A stretch of DNA of 52,951 nucleotides from WJLY01 sp964399265 (GTDB taxonomy: Bacteria > Joyebacterota > Joyebacteria > Joyebacterales > Joyebacteraceae), in assembly GCA_964399265.1 (NCBI GenBank), contig CAYNQF010000008.1, forward strand, positions 1-52,951. Reading direction: 5' to 3'. The notes below the pieces were generated by a model. It saw nothing but the letters and a program-made list of their open reading frames with translations, did not search any database and was not told the origin of the DNA. A program made the position numbers and the translations under genes. This document shows, one piece after another, positions 1-8,678 of this stretch; positions within the stretch are counted from its first letter, which is position 1, and each line of letters opens with the position of its first letter.

Positions 1-809
1 AGCGCGGCGCCTATGATCTCCATCGTGACGCCGGCCTTGCCGCCGAACCCTCCGCCGACGTAGGGCGTGACCACGCGGATGTCCTTGTGCGTGAACCCCA
101 AGGGGGCGAGCGTCTCCGCGAAGAGGTTGCGCTGCGTGTGCGGAGACTGCGACGCCGACCAGAGCGTGAGTCGACCCGAGTGGTCCTGGAGTCCGACCAC
201 CACGTGCGGCTCGATGGCGCAGTGCGCGTAGCGCGGGACGGTGTAGGTGTCCTCGAGGACGACGTCCGCCTCCTCGAAACCCTTCTCCACATCGCCCTTC
301 CTGGTGCGTCTGCAGTGCGCGACGTTCGTGTCGGGCTCGGGGAAGAACCACGGCACGCGCTCGCAGTCGCACATATCCGGATGGAGCAGGCACGACCCCT
401 CGGCGACCGCGGCCATTGGGTCGAACAGCGCAGGCAACTCCTCGTACTCGACGCGGACCAGCTCCGCCGCCCGCTGCGCGGTCTTGAGATCGCGCGCGAC
501 GACGGCGGCGACCTGCTCGCCGACGAACCGGACCCTCTCCATGGCGAAGATGTACCGGTCCTTCATGTAGAGCCCGAACCTGAACGGGAAGTCCTCGCCG
601 GTAACAACCCTGACGACGCCCGGCACGGCCTCGGCTGCCGACTTGTCTATGGAAACGATCTTCGCGTGGGCGTGCGGGCTCTCGACGATGACGGCGTGCA
701 GGAGGCCGGGCCCGAAGTCGATGTCGTCGACGAACGTGGCGCTCCCCGACACTTTGGGCAGCCCATCGATGCGCGTGGCGGAGGAACCAACGTACTTGAG
801 GTCAGTCAT
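1..809 (-). CDS. Molybdenum hydroxylase large subunit (xanthine dehydrogenase/CoxL family), partial
   Basis: This is the N-terminal part, about 269 residues, of the molybdopterin-binding subunit of a xanthine-dehydrogenase-family hydroxylase; the rest lies beyond the left edge. It shows the aldehyde oxidase/xanthine dehydrogenase a/b hammerhead domain (roughly residues 15-130) and then the start of the Mo-binding domain, with the GGGFGGKAG cofactor-loop motif close to the edge. Such enzymes insert a water-derived oxygen into N-heterocycles, purines, aldehydes or CO. The ATG at 809 overlaps the stop of the 2Fe-2S gene by 8 bases and follows a GGAGGGGG ribosome binding site. The substrate cannot be read because the active-site half is missing, including the residues that would separate CO dehydrogenase from purine or nicotinate hydroxylases. 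Confidence 0.9.
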   Translation of the reverse strand, partial: MTDLKYVGSSATRIDGLPKVSGSATFVDDIDFGPGLLHAVIVESPHAHAKIVSIDKSAAEAVPGVVRVVTGEDFPFRFGLYMKDRYIFAMERVRFVGEQVAAVVARDLKTAQRAAELVRVEYEELPALFDPMAAVAEGSCLLHPDMCDCERVPWFFPEPDTNVAHCRRTRKGDVEKGFEEADVVLEDTYTVPRYAHCAIEPHVVVGLQDHSGRLTLWSASQSPHTQRNLFAETLAPLGFTHKDIRVVTPYVGGGFGGKAGVTMEIIGAA

Positions 810-1281
810 TGTCCCGTCCCCCTCCGCGCTTCGCGACGTCGAGGACCGCCTCGACGATCGGCGTGTAGCCCGTGCACCTGCAGAGGTTACCCGACAGAGC
901 CTCCCGAACCTCGAGTTCCGTCGGGTGCGGGTTCTTAGCCAAGAGCTCTGAGGCCGTGAGCACGACGCCCGGCGCGCAGAACCCGCACTGGAACGAGTTC
1001 CTCTCGATGAACGCCTTCTGAAGGTCTGTGAGTCCGTCCTTCGAGAGCCCCTCTACCGTGAGCACGCCGCGCCCGTCCGCTTCGACCGCGAGCACGAGGC
1101 ACGACCTCACTGTCTTCCCGTCCAGGATGACCGTGCAGCTTCCGCAGTCGCCGCGTTCGCACCCGATCTTCGGGCTCTTGATGCCGATGCGGTCGCGGAG
1201 TACCTCCAGGAGCGTCTCGTTGGGAGCGACCGAGATGGTCCACTCCTCCCCGTTCACGTTCAGCGTGATCTCGTGTGTCAT
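802..1281 (-). CDS. Molybdenum hydroxylase 2Fe-2S subunit (CoxS/XdhC-type)
   Basis: This 159-residue protein is the small iron-sulfur subunit that carries electrons from the molybdenum centre to FAD. The plant-ferredoxin-type cluster ligands are C41, C46, C49 and C61 (CERGDCGSC). The second, helical-domain cluster is bound by C99, C102, C134 and C136 (CGFC and CRC). Length and spacing are standard for the family. The start ATG has AGGAG seven bases upstream and lies just after the stop of the FAD-subunit gene. Gene order FAD, FeS, Mo matches the usual three-subunit hydroxylase operons. Confidence 0.95.
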   Translation of the reverse strand: MTHEITLNVNGEEWTISVAPNETLLEVLRDRIGIKSPKIGCERGDCGSCTVILDGKTVRSCLVLAVEADGRGVLTVEGLSKDGLTDLQKAFIERNSFQCGFCAPGVVLTASELLAKNPHPTELEVREALSGNLCRCTGYTPIVEAVLDVAKRGGGRDND

Positions 1282-1290
1282 CGGGTGCTC

Positions 1291-2181
1291 CTAGATGAAA
1301 TCCTCTCCGTAGGACGGCTCCAACCCGTCGCGACGGGCGGCGGCCGCTCGAAGCGCTCGCTCGAGCATGACGGGCAGCATGTGTTCCCGGTACTCGCGGC
1401 TCGCCCTCAGATCCTCGATGGGAGCGGTCTCCTGCGAGACGAGCTTCTTCGCCTCCGCGATCACGGCCTCGTCGATCTCCTTCCCCGACAGAAGCTCCTC
1501 GATGCGCGGGGCCCGCACGGGCGTCGGCGCCACCGCGCCGAACGCGACGCGGTACGAGCGATCGGGCAGAGCCATCGCTGCCACGCCCGCCTGTGCGATG
1601 TCCTCGCCGCGGTTCCTCCTGAGCTTGACGTAGGACGCGCCGTGCCCGCCGGCCGGGACCGGCGCCGCTATGCGCGTCACGATCTCGCCCGATCCGAGAA
1701 CGGTCTTCTTCGGCCCCTCGAACCACTCTGAGATGGGCACGTCCCTGGCGCCCGTCGGGCCGGCCACGCTCACCGTCGCGTTGCAGACGAGGAGGACCGG
1801 ACCGCTGTCGCACGACGGCACCGCCGAGCAGATGTTCCCCGCCAGCGTGGCCCGGTTGCGCACGCCGGTCGAACCCATCACCCGCGCCATTTCGCACAGC
1901 ACCGGCAGCTCGTCGGACACGAGGTCCGAGTCGATGAGATCGGCGAAGGTAACGAGTGCGCCGAGCGACAGCACCCCGTCGGCCATGTCTACTCCGTCGA
2001 GCCCCGGCACACCCTTCAGGTCGACGACGAGCGACGGCTTCGCCACGCGGTCCCTCAACCACGGTACGAGGTCGGTCCCGCCCGCCAAGACGGCCGCCCC
2101 GCCGCCGGCACCGGAGAGCGCTGCGATCGCGTCTTCAAGCGTTTCGGGCCTCACGTAGTCGAACTCGTGCGATATGGACAT
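1291..2181 (-). CDS. Molybdenum hydroxylase FAD-binding subunit (CoxM/XdhB-type)
   Basis: This 296-residue flavoprotein is the medium subunit of the hydroxylase; it takes electrons from the 2Fe-2S clusters and passes them to NAD or another acceptor. The FAD-binding motifs are AGGTDL (residues 33-38) and TLAGNICSAVPSCDS (112-126), followed by the CO-dehydrogenase flavoprotein C-terminal domain. A GGAGAGG ribosome binding site precedes the ATG. It starts 10 bases after the cyclase-family stop codon and ends 9 bases before the 2Fe-2S start, so the three subunits and the cyclase are almost certainly co-transcribed. Confidence 0.93.
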   Translation of the reverse strand: MSISHEFDYVRPETLEDAIAALSGAGGGAAVLAGGTDLVPWLRDRVAKPSLVVDLKGVPGLDGVDMADGVLSLGALVTFADLIDSDLVSDELPVLCEMARVMGSTGVRNRATLAGNICSAVPSCDSGPVLLVCNATVSVAGPTGARDVPISEWFEGPKKTVLGSGEIVTRIAAPVPAGGHGASYVKLRRNRGEDIAQAGVAAMALPDRSYRVAFGAVAPTPVRAPRIEELLSGKEIDEAVIAEAKKLVSQETAPIEDLRASREYREHMLPVMLERALRAAAARRDGLEPSYGEDFI

Positions 2182-2191
2182 CGGCCTCTCC

Positions 2192-3010
2192 CTATTTCGG
2201 GGGCAGCATCGCCACGATGCGGCACATCGACGACTCGAGTTCGATGCCTCGCAGAGGGAAGCACCCGATCCAGCAGCGGCGGCTTCCGAGCTTGTCTATG
2301 TCGCCGCCAAGGTTTTCCGCGTGCACGATCCTCTTCGGGAAGAGCTTGAGGTGCATGACCTGGTAGTATGTCTCGGGCGGGAACATCTCGTCCCAGCTCT
2401 TGCCGTAGTCGCGCTGGAGCTTCTCCTCCGCCTTGACGAACAGACCCGGATGCCAGTCGCGGATGATCGTGTTCATGGGATGGTCCGCGCTGCCGCAGTC
2501 GACGCCGATCCACTTGAGCTTCATCTTGACGGCCCACTTGTGGAAGTCCGGGTCGGGTCCCGGGTGCTTCACGAAGTACCGAACCTCGTCCGAGCCCTTC
2601 TGGTCCCACGCGTACTTGTGATAGCCCGTGTTGATGACGAGGATGTCGCCCGGCTTCACCTCGACGCGCTCCTCTATCATCGCGGGCGAGTAGAGCCCGT
2701 AGTCCTCCACCGCGTCCGAGATGTCCACGACGACGCCGGGGCCCACCCACTCCGCGAGCGGCACCTGGCCGATCGCCCGCCCGCTCGCGTGGAAGTGGAT
2801 CTCGCCGTCCATGTGCGTGCCGACGTGGTTCGACGTCGTCATGATCTGCCCGTTCGCGCCCTGCCCCATGTGCGCGCCCGCAATGCGCTTGAAGTACTGG
2901 AGGCCCATCGGCATGTAGCTCGGCCACGGCGGGGTGTGTATGGACAGCCTCTGTGTCAAGTCGTAGAGCTTTACATCGTCCATGAAGTCCAGGAACTTGT
3001 CGATGTTCAA
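2192..3010 (-). CDS. Cyclase-family metal-dependent hydrolase (kynurenine formamidase-like)
   Basis: This 272-residue protein belongs to the cyclase family (PF04199), whose members include kynurenine formamidase and isatin hydrolase; they hydrolyse cyclic or formyl amides with a divalent metal. The signature HxGTHxDxxxHF is seen as HVGTHMDGEIHF at residues 62-73, with a later conserved-looking DCGSADHP stretch. The start is TTG at 3010, chosen because a strong GGGAGGTG lies four bases upstream. It sits between the FdrA-type genes and the hydroxylase genes, which suggests that it opens a ring or cleaves an amide made or used by those enzymes. The substrate is not known. Confidence 0.85.
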   Translation of the reverse strand: MNIDKFLDFMDDVKLYDLTQRLSIHTPPWPSYMPMGLQYFKRIAGAHMGQGANGQIMTTSNHVGTHMDGEIHFHASGRAIGQVPLAEWVGPGVVVDISDAVEDYGLYSPAMIEERVEVKPGDILVINTGYHKYAWDQKGSDEVRYFVKHPGPDPDFHKWAVKMKLKWIGVDCGSADHPMNTIIRDWHPGLFVKAEEKLQRDYGKSWDEMFPPETYYQVMHLKLFPKRIVHAENLGGDIDKLGSRRCWIGCFPLRGIELESSMCRIVAMLPPK

Positions 3011-3109
3011 GCGTCACCTCCCGGTGATCGAGTGCGGCCGCAGCGTCTGGTACCGCCGCCCGCGCCTCAGTCCTGTCTGTGATCACTCCCGCCGGCGGTC
3101 GCCCACGCC

Positions 3110-4513
3110 TCATCGAAGGCGAGCGGCCAGCCCCTCGTATGCCTTCCGGAACGGCAGTTCCGACGCGCGGAGCACGCCCGCGCCGACCTGCCCGACGCCC
3201 GGCTCGCGGTGCGCCACTCCGGTGTCGATGAACGGCAGAATGTTCTTCGTCACGACCTTGACCACGTCGATGCCCGTCGGCGTCCCCCTGAAATCGAGGT
3301 ACGGCACCTGGTACGCGTCGTTCTCGGCCGCTGTGATCTCGTACATCTCGAGGGTGTAGTTGATGGCGTCGGACGTCGTACCTCCGACGAACTGGACGAT
3401 GGCGGGCGACGCCGCTATCGCAAACCCGCCCAGTCCCGCGGTCTCGGTGATGGAGCTGTCGCCGATGTCGGGGTTGGCGTCGTCACGCGTGTAGCCTGGG
3501 AAGAAGAGCGCGTCAGGAACGTCGGCCGGCCCCGTGAACCACTCGTCGCCGGTGCCGGCGAGCTGTACGCCGAAGTCGGTCCCGTTCCTGGTCATCACGA
3601 CGACCACGCTCGAGTTCTCTATGCCGCGCGCCGGGTCGAGCGACGCCTTGCACGCCGGCATGGACAGATTGAGGAAGAAGTGGTCGTTGCCGTTCACGAA
3701 CCCCAGGACACGTGCCGCGTCCTCCCTGTCGTCGCAGGTCGAGACAACGGCCGGGGCGAGCGCCCTGTAGAGAAGCGACGTCGCCGCGCGGTTGCGGTTG
3801 TGCACCTCGTCGCCCATGTGCAGGGCCTGCGCGATCAGGTTCTTGAGGTCGACAGGGCCGGCGGCTGCGATCGCACGGTCGAGCACCGGGTAGAGAACGT
3901 CGCGCATCCAGTTCAGGCGTTCGACGACCTCGGGGGCGAACGCGCCGTACCGGAGCACCTTCCCCAGCCCCTCGTTCATCGTGCAGTACGCGTCGTTGCC
4001 GAACTCGTCGTTGTGTATCACGAAGACGGGCATCGACGGCGTCACGATGCCCGCCATCGGCCCCACGGAGTTGTGCTCGTGGCACGGCTCGAAGTCGATC
4101 CGGCCGGACGCTGCCAGCTTCTCCGCCTCGTCCGGCGTGTCGGCCAGGCCCTCGTATATTATGCCTCCCACGACCGCGCCTCGCATCGGGCCGCACATGC
4201 GGTCCCACGCGATGGGAGGGCCGGCGTGCAGGAAGAGCCCGCGCCGCATGCCGGGGATCGTGTCGACGGCGGTGCCCATGCCGACCAGGGCCGGCTTCGC
4301 GCGGAGCACGACGTCGACCGCTCTGGCGTTCGCCTGTGCGATGCGGGACGCGTTTCGCGCGATCACGTCCATCGACTCCGCCGACACGTCCATCGGAGGC
4401 TGCCAGTCGACCTGGACCGCTGCGGTCCCGGTCTCGTCCAGGCTCTCCTTGAACGAGCGGAGACCGACGTTCACGACCTTGAGTTCCCGCTTGAACAACT
4501 CACCTGCCGACAT
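3110..4513 (-). CDS. DUF1116 protein, YlbE/AllG-like subunit of an oxamate-carbamoyltransferase-type enzyme
   Basis: This 467-residue protein matches the DUF1116 family (E. coli YlbE), recognisable from the opening LKVVNVGLRSF and the VDWQPP motif near residues 35-40. From established knowledge, E. coli FdrA, YlbE and YlbF (renamed AllF, AllG, AllH) together form oxamate carbamoyltransferase in anaerobic allantoin breakdown. The other two homologues lie directly upstream (4572-6104 and 6095-7063). A GGGAGGA ribosome binding site precedes the ATG. The family call is firm. The carbamoyl-transfer role is by analogy, and the substrate may not be oxamate because the surrounding genes differ from the E. 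coli cluster. Confidence 0.85.
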   Translation of the reverse strand: MSAGELFKRELKVVNVGLRSFKESLDETGTAAVQVDWQPPMDVSAESMDVIARNASRIAQANARAVDVVLRAKPALVGMGTAVDTIPGMRRGLFLHAGPPIAWDRMCGPMRGAVVGGIIYEGLADTPDEAEKLAASGRIDFEPCHEHNSVGPMAGIVTPSMPVFVIHNDEFGNDAYCTMNEGLGKVLRYGAFAPEVVERLNWMRDVLYPVLDRAIAAAGPVDLKNLIAQALHMGDEVHNRNRAATSLLYRALAPAVVSTCDDREDAARVLGFVNGNDHFFLNLSMPACKASLDPARGIENSSVVVVMTRNGTDFGVQLAGTGDEWFTGPADVPDALFFPGYTRDDANPDIGDSSITETAGLGGFAIAASPAIVQFVGGTTSDAINYTLEMYEITAAENDAYQVPYLDFRGTPTGIDVVKVVTKNILPFIDTGVAHREPGVGQVGAGVLRASELPFRKAYEGLAARLR

Positions 4514-4571
4514 CAGCGTCCTCCCAGCGTGGGCGACGTTGCGAGGTCAACGTTCTGCCGGTCTCAGCGCG

Positions 4572-6104
4572 CTATCGCCCTGCAAGAGCGAGCACGATGC
4601 GGCCCGCCAGCCTGCACGCGGCCTCGTTCGACGGCATGACGACCGCGCCGGCCCGCCTCAGCCGTGTCTCGACGACGCTTCTGACCTGCGGGTCGCGTTC
4701 GGTCCCCGTGATGGAGCAGACGACGGAGACCCGCGACGACGCGTCCCTTACCACGTCCTCCAGTTCGGACGCGGGGTCGAGGTTCGCCCCGTATCCTAGC
4801 ACTACATCCAACAGCACGACGGCGGTCTTCGGGTCGTTCGACTCGGCCTTGATGCGCTTGAGTCGGAGCGAGTAGTCGATCATCGGATGAGGGCGGCCAA
4901 CCGTAAACTCGTCGGCGCCCATGTCGACGACCGTGTTCGCGACGCTCGTGAGCGGGTCTTCAAGTCGGGACGCGCCCTTGCCCGAGACGTTCGCGTGAAC
5001 GTCCGGCACGCCCATGCGACCCAGCAGCAGCACGGCCTCGGACGCGAACGTCCCGCCGCTCATGAGGGCGCGCACGTACCTGCGACCGTCGCCGCGCGAC
5101 GAGGCGATGTCGTCGGCCATCTCCTCTATCACATCATTGATGGGATCGGCGGCCGCGACGTCGACGGGTTCGCCCCGGACGACGGCGGCGGCCTTCAGGG
5201 CGGCCTCGGCGAGCGTCCTCGCATCCATCGTGCCCGAGGGCTCGGCGCCCAGGAAGACCGACACCACGGGCTTCCCCAATCCTGCTGCCGTCTTTCGGAC
5301 GGCAGCGACAACACCCGGGTCGGGTGGCTTCGAGACGAGCACGAGCACGCTCGTCTCGGGGTCGTTTCCGAGGGCGCGCATCGCGTCCAGGAAGGTCACC
5401 CCTCCGACCGCGTCGCTCACGTCCCTCCCGCCCGTTCCGAGCGCCTGTGAGACGCCGACGCCGTCGTTCGAAAGGAGGCAGCTCACCTCCTGGAGCCCCG
5501 TTCCCGACGCCGCCACGATGCCGACGGGCCCGCGCGACACCGCGTTCGCGAACCCGAGCGGCGCGCCGTTCACGATGGCGGTCCCGCAGTCGGGTCCCAT
5601 GACGAGCAGGCCCAGCTCGTGGGCCTTCTTCTTGAGTGAAACCTCTACGTCGAGCGGGACGTTGTCGGAGAAGAGCATCACGTGGAGTCCGCGGTCCAGC
5701 GCGTCGTCCGCGAGAGCGCCGGCGTACCGGCCGGCGACGGAGATGAGCGCCAGGTTCGCGTCCGGAACCATGTCGACGGCGCCCTCGAGGCTGCGCGGCT
5801 CCCGGGCCGAGGCGTCGTCGATCGCGGTCCTGTCGCGGACGAGCAGTCCGTCGACCTCGGCGAGCGCCGCTTCCGCCGTCGCAGCGTCGTCGGCGCGGAC
5901 CGCTATCAGGAGATCGCTTCCGGCGGCGCCGGCAAGCTCGGATGTCAGCAGGCCAGAGGCCTTGAGTATGTTCTTGTTCTCCTCCGTGCCCATCACGACG
6001 GCCGCGTCGTCCACGCCGTCCATGCCGGACAGCTGGCGTCCGACGTTCATGAGTGTAACGGAGTCGAAGTACGCGCCCTTCCTGATCCTGCACTCTACGA
6101 CCAC
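4572..6104 (-). CDS. fdrA: FdrA/AllF-like protein with succinyl-CoA-synthetase fold
   Basis: This 510-residue protein resembles FdrA, an acyl-CoA-synthetase-fold protein. It contains a CoA-binding-like Rossmann segment with MGPDCGTAI (about residues 169-177), GIVAASGTGLQEV (195-207) and GTGGRDVSDAVGG (223-235), then a second ligase-like domain. In E. coli the homologue is the AllF subunit of oxamate carbamoyltransferase. The start is GTG at 6104, which overlaps the end of the DUF2877 gene by 10 bases and has GGGGAG upstream. The overlap with its AllH-like neighbour suggests translational coupling and a joint complex. No carbamate kinase gene, normally expected next to it, is visible in this window. 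Confidence 0.85.
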   Translation of the reverse strand: MVVECRIRKGAYFDSVTLMNVGRQLSGMDGVDDAAVVMGTEENKNILKASGLLTSELAGAAGSDLLIAVRADDAATAEAALAEVDGLLVRDRTAIDDASAREPRSLEGAVDMVPDANLALISVAGRYAGALADDALDRGLHVMLFSDNVPLDVEVSLKKKAHELGLLVMGPDCGTAIVNGAPLGFANAVSRGPVGIVAASGTGLQEVSCLLSNDGVGVSQALGTGGRDVSDAVGGVTFLDAMRALGNDPETSVLVLVSKPPDPGVVAAVRKTAAGLGKPVVSVFLGAEPSGTMDARTLAEAALKAAAVVRGEPVDVAAADPINDVIEEMADDIASSRGDGRRYVRALMSGGTFASEAVLLLGRMGVPDVHANVSGKGASRLEDPLTSVANTVVDMGADEFTVGRPHPMIDYSLRLKRIKAESNDPKTAVVLLDVVLGYGANLDPASELEDVVRDASSRVSVVCSITGTERDPQVRSVVETRLRRAGAVVMPSNEAACRLAGRIVLALAGR

Positions 6105-7063
6105 GGGGTGTTCTCCCCTTCCGGACCGGTGGTGCCCTCACTGCCGCCGCCCGCTGCGCCACGCTCGTCCGAGCGCGTCGCGAGCGCGTGCCCCGCGCGC
6201 CGCAGCCCGTGAGACGGCCATCCGTGTAGACCCGACCCGACGCCCAGGCACAGTCCCACGGCGGCGTCGACGCCCGACGTCGCCCCGACTGACGAGACGC
6301 GCTCGAAGGCCTGCTCGACGTCGTCGAACGACCCGAACGCCATCGCTCCGACGAGCGACCTCATGCTCGCGAAGACCCTTCCGTGCGCCGCGAGGTCGAG
6401 GAACCAGTCTGACAGGAGCGTCCCGGTCCGCGCGGCGCCGGCGAGAGCGGCCCGCTCGCCGCCGAGATCGCGCCCGGTCGCCTGTTCGATGAATCGCATG
6501 GATATGAGGACGCCCACGATGAAGTCATCCCCCGACGGCGTCAGCCCGAAGCCGCAGCCCTTGACCCTGGATACGCCTCGCAGAGCATCGCCGCGGAAGA
6601 TATCGGAAGCGCAGTTGATCGCGTGGGCCGCGTACGAGCGTTCGAAGCCCGGTCTCAGGAGCGACACCCGAGCCACGTCCAGCAGGAACGCCAGGCTCTC
6701 GGTCGGAGCACGCCACGCGACCAGCGACGACAGCTGCGCGAGGTTGCGGCGAATCATGCGAACATCGGCGCCGCGCACGTTGAAGGAGGAATCGTAGCGC
6801 CTCGAGACCTCGGTCGAGATCGGAACGCCGTCGAACCAGATCGACTCGCCCTCGACACGCACATCCCGGATCGCGCCCGGGTCGAGGCGGTCGATGACGA
6901 GGTTGCTTGGCCCCGAATCTACGTCGGCCGCCACCACTGAGAGCACCGTGCGCTCGTCTCTCAGGTTGACGGCGCGCTTGAACCGCGAGTGAACGCGGTA
7001 GGCGCCGTCGGCGACGAGGTCGCCGCGGGTGAGCACCCTCGGTATGTGGGCTCGCTCAGACAA
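6095..7063 (-). CDS. DUF2877 protein, YlbF/AllH-like subunit
   Basis: This 322-residue protein belongs to DUF2877 (E. coli YlbF, now AllH), identified by the family motif LTPSGDDFIVG at residues 174-184. It is the third component of the FdrA/YlbE/YlbF set encoded here. The start is TTG at 7063, eight bases after the stop of the DUF35 gene, with AGGGA just upstream. Nothing in the protein suggests membrane attachment. Its role in carbamoyl transfer is taken from the E. coli system and is not shown by this sequence. Confidence 0.82.
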   Translation of the reverse strand: MSERAHIPRVLTRGDLVADGAYRVHSRFKRAVNLRDERTVLSVVAADVDSGPSNLVIDRLDPGAIRDVRVEGESIWFDGVPISTEVSRRYDSSFNVRGADVRMIRRNLAQLSSLVAWRAPTESLAFLLDVARVSLLRPGFERSYAAHAINCASDIFRGDALRGVSRVKGCGFGLTPSGDDFIVGVLISMRFIEQATGRDLGGERAALAGAARTGTLLSDWFLDLAAHGRVFASMRSLVGAMAFGSFDDVEQAFERVSSVGATSGVDAAVGLCLGVGSGLHGWPSHGLRRAGHALATRSDERGAAGGGSEGTTGPEGENTPWS

Positions 7064-7070
7064 TCGTCCC

Positions 7071-7418
7071 TCACGCCTCGTAGAAGACCATGCCGTAGAA
7101 GTCCTCGTACGTCTCGCTCCTCACGACCTCCACCTCTCCCCTCACCTTCATGCCGGGCTTCGGGTCGTCGATGCGCAGCTGTCCGGTGATGCGGATGCCG
7201 TTCGAAAGCTCGACGATCCCCAGACCCAGCTTACGCACGTCGAAGACGGCGGGCAGCGAGTACAGCTCGGTCAGCGTCACGAGCGTCCCGTCCCTCGGCA
7301 GCGGCTCGGGATCGAACTCGTTGTGGTCGTTCTCATGGCACTTCTTGCAGACCATCCTGTACGGATAGTGCAACTCGCCGCATCTCTTGCACCTGTATGC
7401 GTAGATCTCTCTGCTCAT
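7071..7418 (-). CDS. DUF35 OB-fold zinc-ribbon protein (thiolase partner)
   Basis: This 115-residue protein has the two-part DUF35 architecture: a zinc ribbon with C10, C13, C24 and C27, followed by an OB-fold domain (about residues 45-112). DUF35 proteins pair with thiolase-fold enzymes, for example in archaeal acetoacetyl-CoA thiolase/HMG-CoA synthase complexes and in the steroid side-chain aldolase Ltp2-ChsH2. The thiolase-like gene lies directly upstream with 84 bases between them, which fits such a pair. The ATG at 7418 has GAGGA about nine bases upstream. Confidence 0.88.
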   Translation of the reverse strand: MSREIYAYRCKRCGELHYPYRMVCKKCHENDHNEFDPEPLPRDGTLVTLTELYSLPAVFDVRKLGLGIVELSNGIRITGQLRIDDPKPGMKVRGEVEVVRSETYEDFYGMVFYEA

Positions 7419-7502
7419 GTCCTCGATCTCCTCAGGGAACGCGTCGTCGGTGTGAGCCGCCGTGCGAGGCCGGCCGTCCGCCGGGCCAGCGCCCGGACCG
7501 TA

Positions 7503-8678
7503 TCACTGCTCCGCCTTAAGCACCGTGCAGACGACGTTGTTCCCGAAGCCGCCGAAGTTGCACGTGAATCCGACCCGCGCGCCCTCGACCTGCCTGTCCT
7601 TGCCCTCTCCGCGCAGCTGGTGAACGATCTCGAAGACCTGTGCTACGCCCGTAGCTCCGACGGGATGTCCCCTGCCCTTGAGCCCGCCCGAGACGTTGAT
7701 CGGAAGCTTGCCGCCGAGCGTGGTCTCGCCGCGCTCGAGCGCCAGGTGTCCCTCGCCCTTCGGGAAGAACCCGGCCTCCTCGCTCTCGACGATCTCGAGG
7801 ATCGTGAACGCGTCGTGCAGCTCGGCGACGTCGACGTCCGATGGCTTGACGCCGGCCATCTCCATCGCAGCGGCCGCCGCACGCCTCACGGCCAGAAGGT
7901 CGGTCGGGTTCTCGCGCTCGTGGACGCAGTGCGTGTCGGTCGCCTGTCCGACGCCGGCCAGTCTCACGAGAGGTCTCCCGGTCGACTCCGCCACCTCCTT
8001 CGTGGCCAGGATGACCGCCGCGCCACCGTCCGAGACGGGGCAGCAGTCGAAGAACCGCAGGGGATCGGAGACGTACGGGTTGTTGGTCATCGCCTCGGGT
8101 GAATCCAGGATGCCCTCGACGGTGATCTCCTGCTGGATGTGTGCGAACTTGTTGCGGAGAGCGTGCCGCTGGTTCTTGACCGACACCATCGCGAGGTGCC
8201 GCTCCGTCACACCGTACTTGTCCATGTACATGCGAGTGAACATGCCGGCCAGTGACGGAAGCGTCACGCCGTAGATGTACTCCGCGAGCGGATGCGTCAG
8301 CGTGGCCACGAAGTCGGTCGCCTCGAGGTTGTTCACCTCGCGCATGCGCTCGGCGCCCGTAACCGCCACCACGTCGTGCATGCCGGAGGCCACGGCCATG
8401 AAGCCCTGCTTCACGGCGGAGCCGCCGGAGGCTGGACCGTTCTCGATGAGTTCCGCGCCCGCGGGCGTGAGGCTCAGCGTGTCGACGACGGCGCTCGCGA
8501 GCCCCGTCTGGTGATTCACCCGGCCGCTGCCCATGTTGGCGACGTACAGGTGGTCGATGTCGCGGACTCCGCAATCCTTGATGGCCATCATCACCGGGTA
8601 CGCGGCGATCTCAGAGAGTGGGAACTCAAGCCTGGTGAACGAGGTGATGCCTATGCCGATGACGTACACGTCTCTCAT
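7503..8678 (-). CDS. Thiolase-fold protein with the nucleophilic Cys replaced by Pro
   Basis: This 391-residue protein has the thiolase/SCP-x fold typical of DUF35-associated members. The start is the ATG at 8678, whose ATGA overlaps the stop of the upstream gene; an in-frame upstream ATG exists but would run into that gene. The region that normally reads E-N-x-C-A-S-G-G is ENGPASGG, so the acyl-accepting cysteine is P82. The later GHPVGATG motif (H338) and the CNFGGFG motif (C373) are kept. Ordinary thiolysis through an acyl-cysteine therefore looks impossible. A retro-aldol reaction of the Ltp2 type or another C-C cleavage or condensation is a possible alternative, and that is inference. 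Confidence 0.85.
   Translation of the reverse strand: MRDVYVIGIGITSFTRLEFPLSEIAAYPVMMAIKDCGVRDIDHLYVANMGSGRVNHQTGLASAVVDTLSLTPAGAELIENGPASGGSAVKQGFMAVASGMHDVVAVTGAERMREVNNLEATDFVATLTHPLAEYIYGVTLPSLAGMFTRMYMDKYGVTERHLAMVSVKNQRHALRNKFAHIQQEITVEGILDSPEAMTNNPYVSDPLRFFDCCPVSDGGAAVILATKEVAESTGRPLVRLAGVGQATDTHCVHERENPTDLLAVRRAAAAAMEMAGVKPSDVDVAELHDAFTILEIVESEEAGFFPKGEGHLALERGETTLGGKLPINVSGGLKGRGHPVGATGVAQVFEIVHQLRGEGKDRQVEGARVGFTCNFGGFGNNVVCTVLKAEQ

Noticed and set aside
3209..4639. Plus-strand frame of 476 codons opposite the DUF1116 gene
   Set aside because: Composition is Arg/Val/Asp-biased and it has no recognisable domain, whereas the minus strand encodes a full DUF1116 protein with a ribosome binding site.
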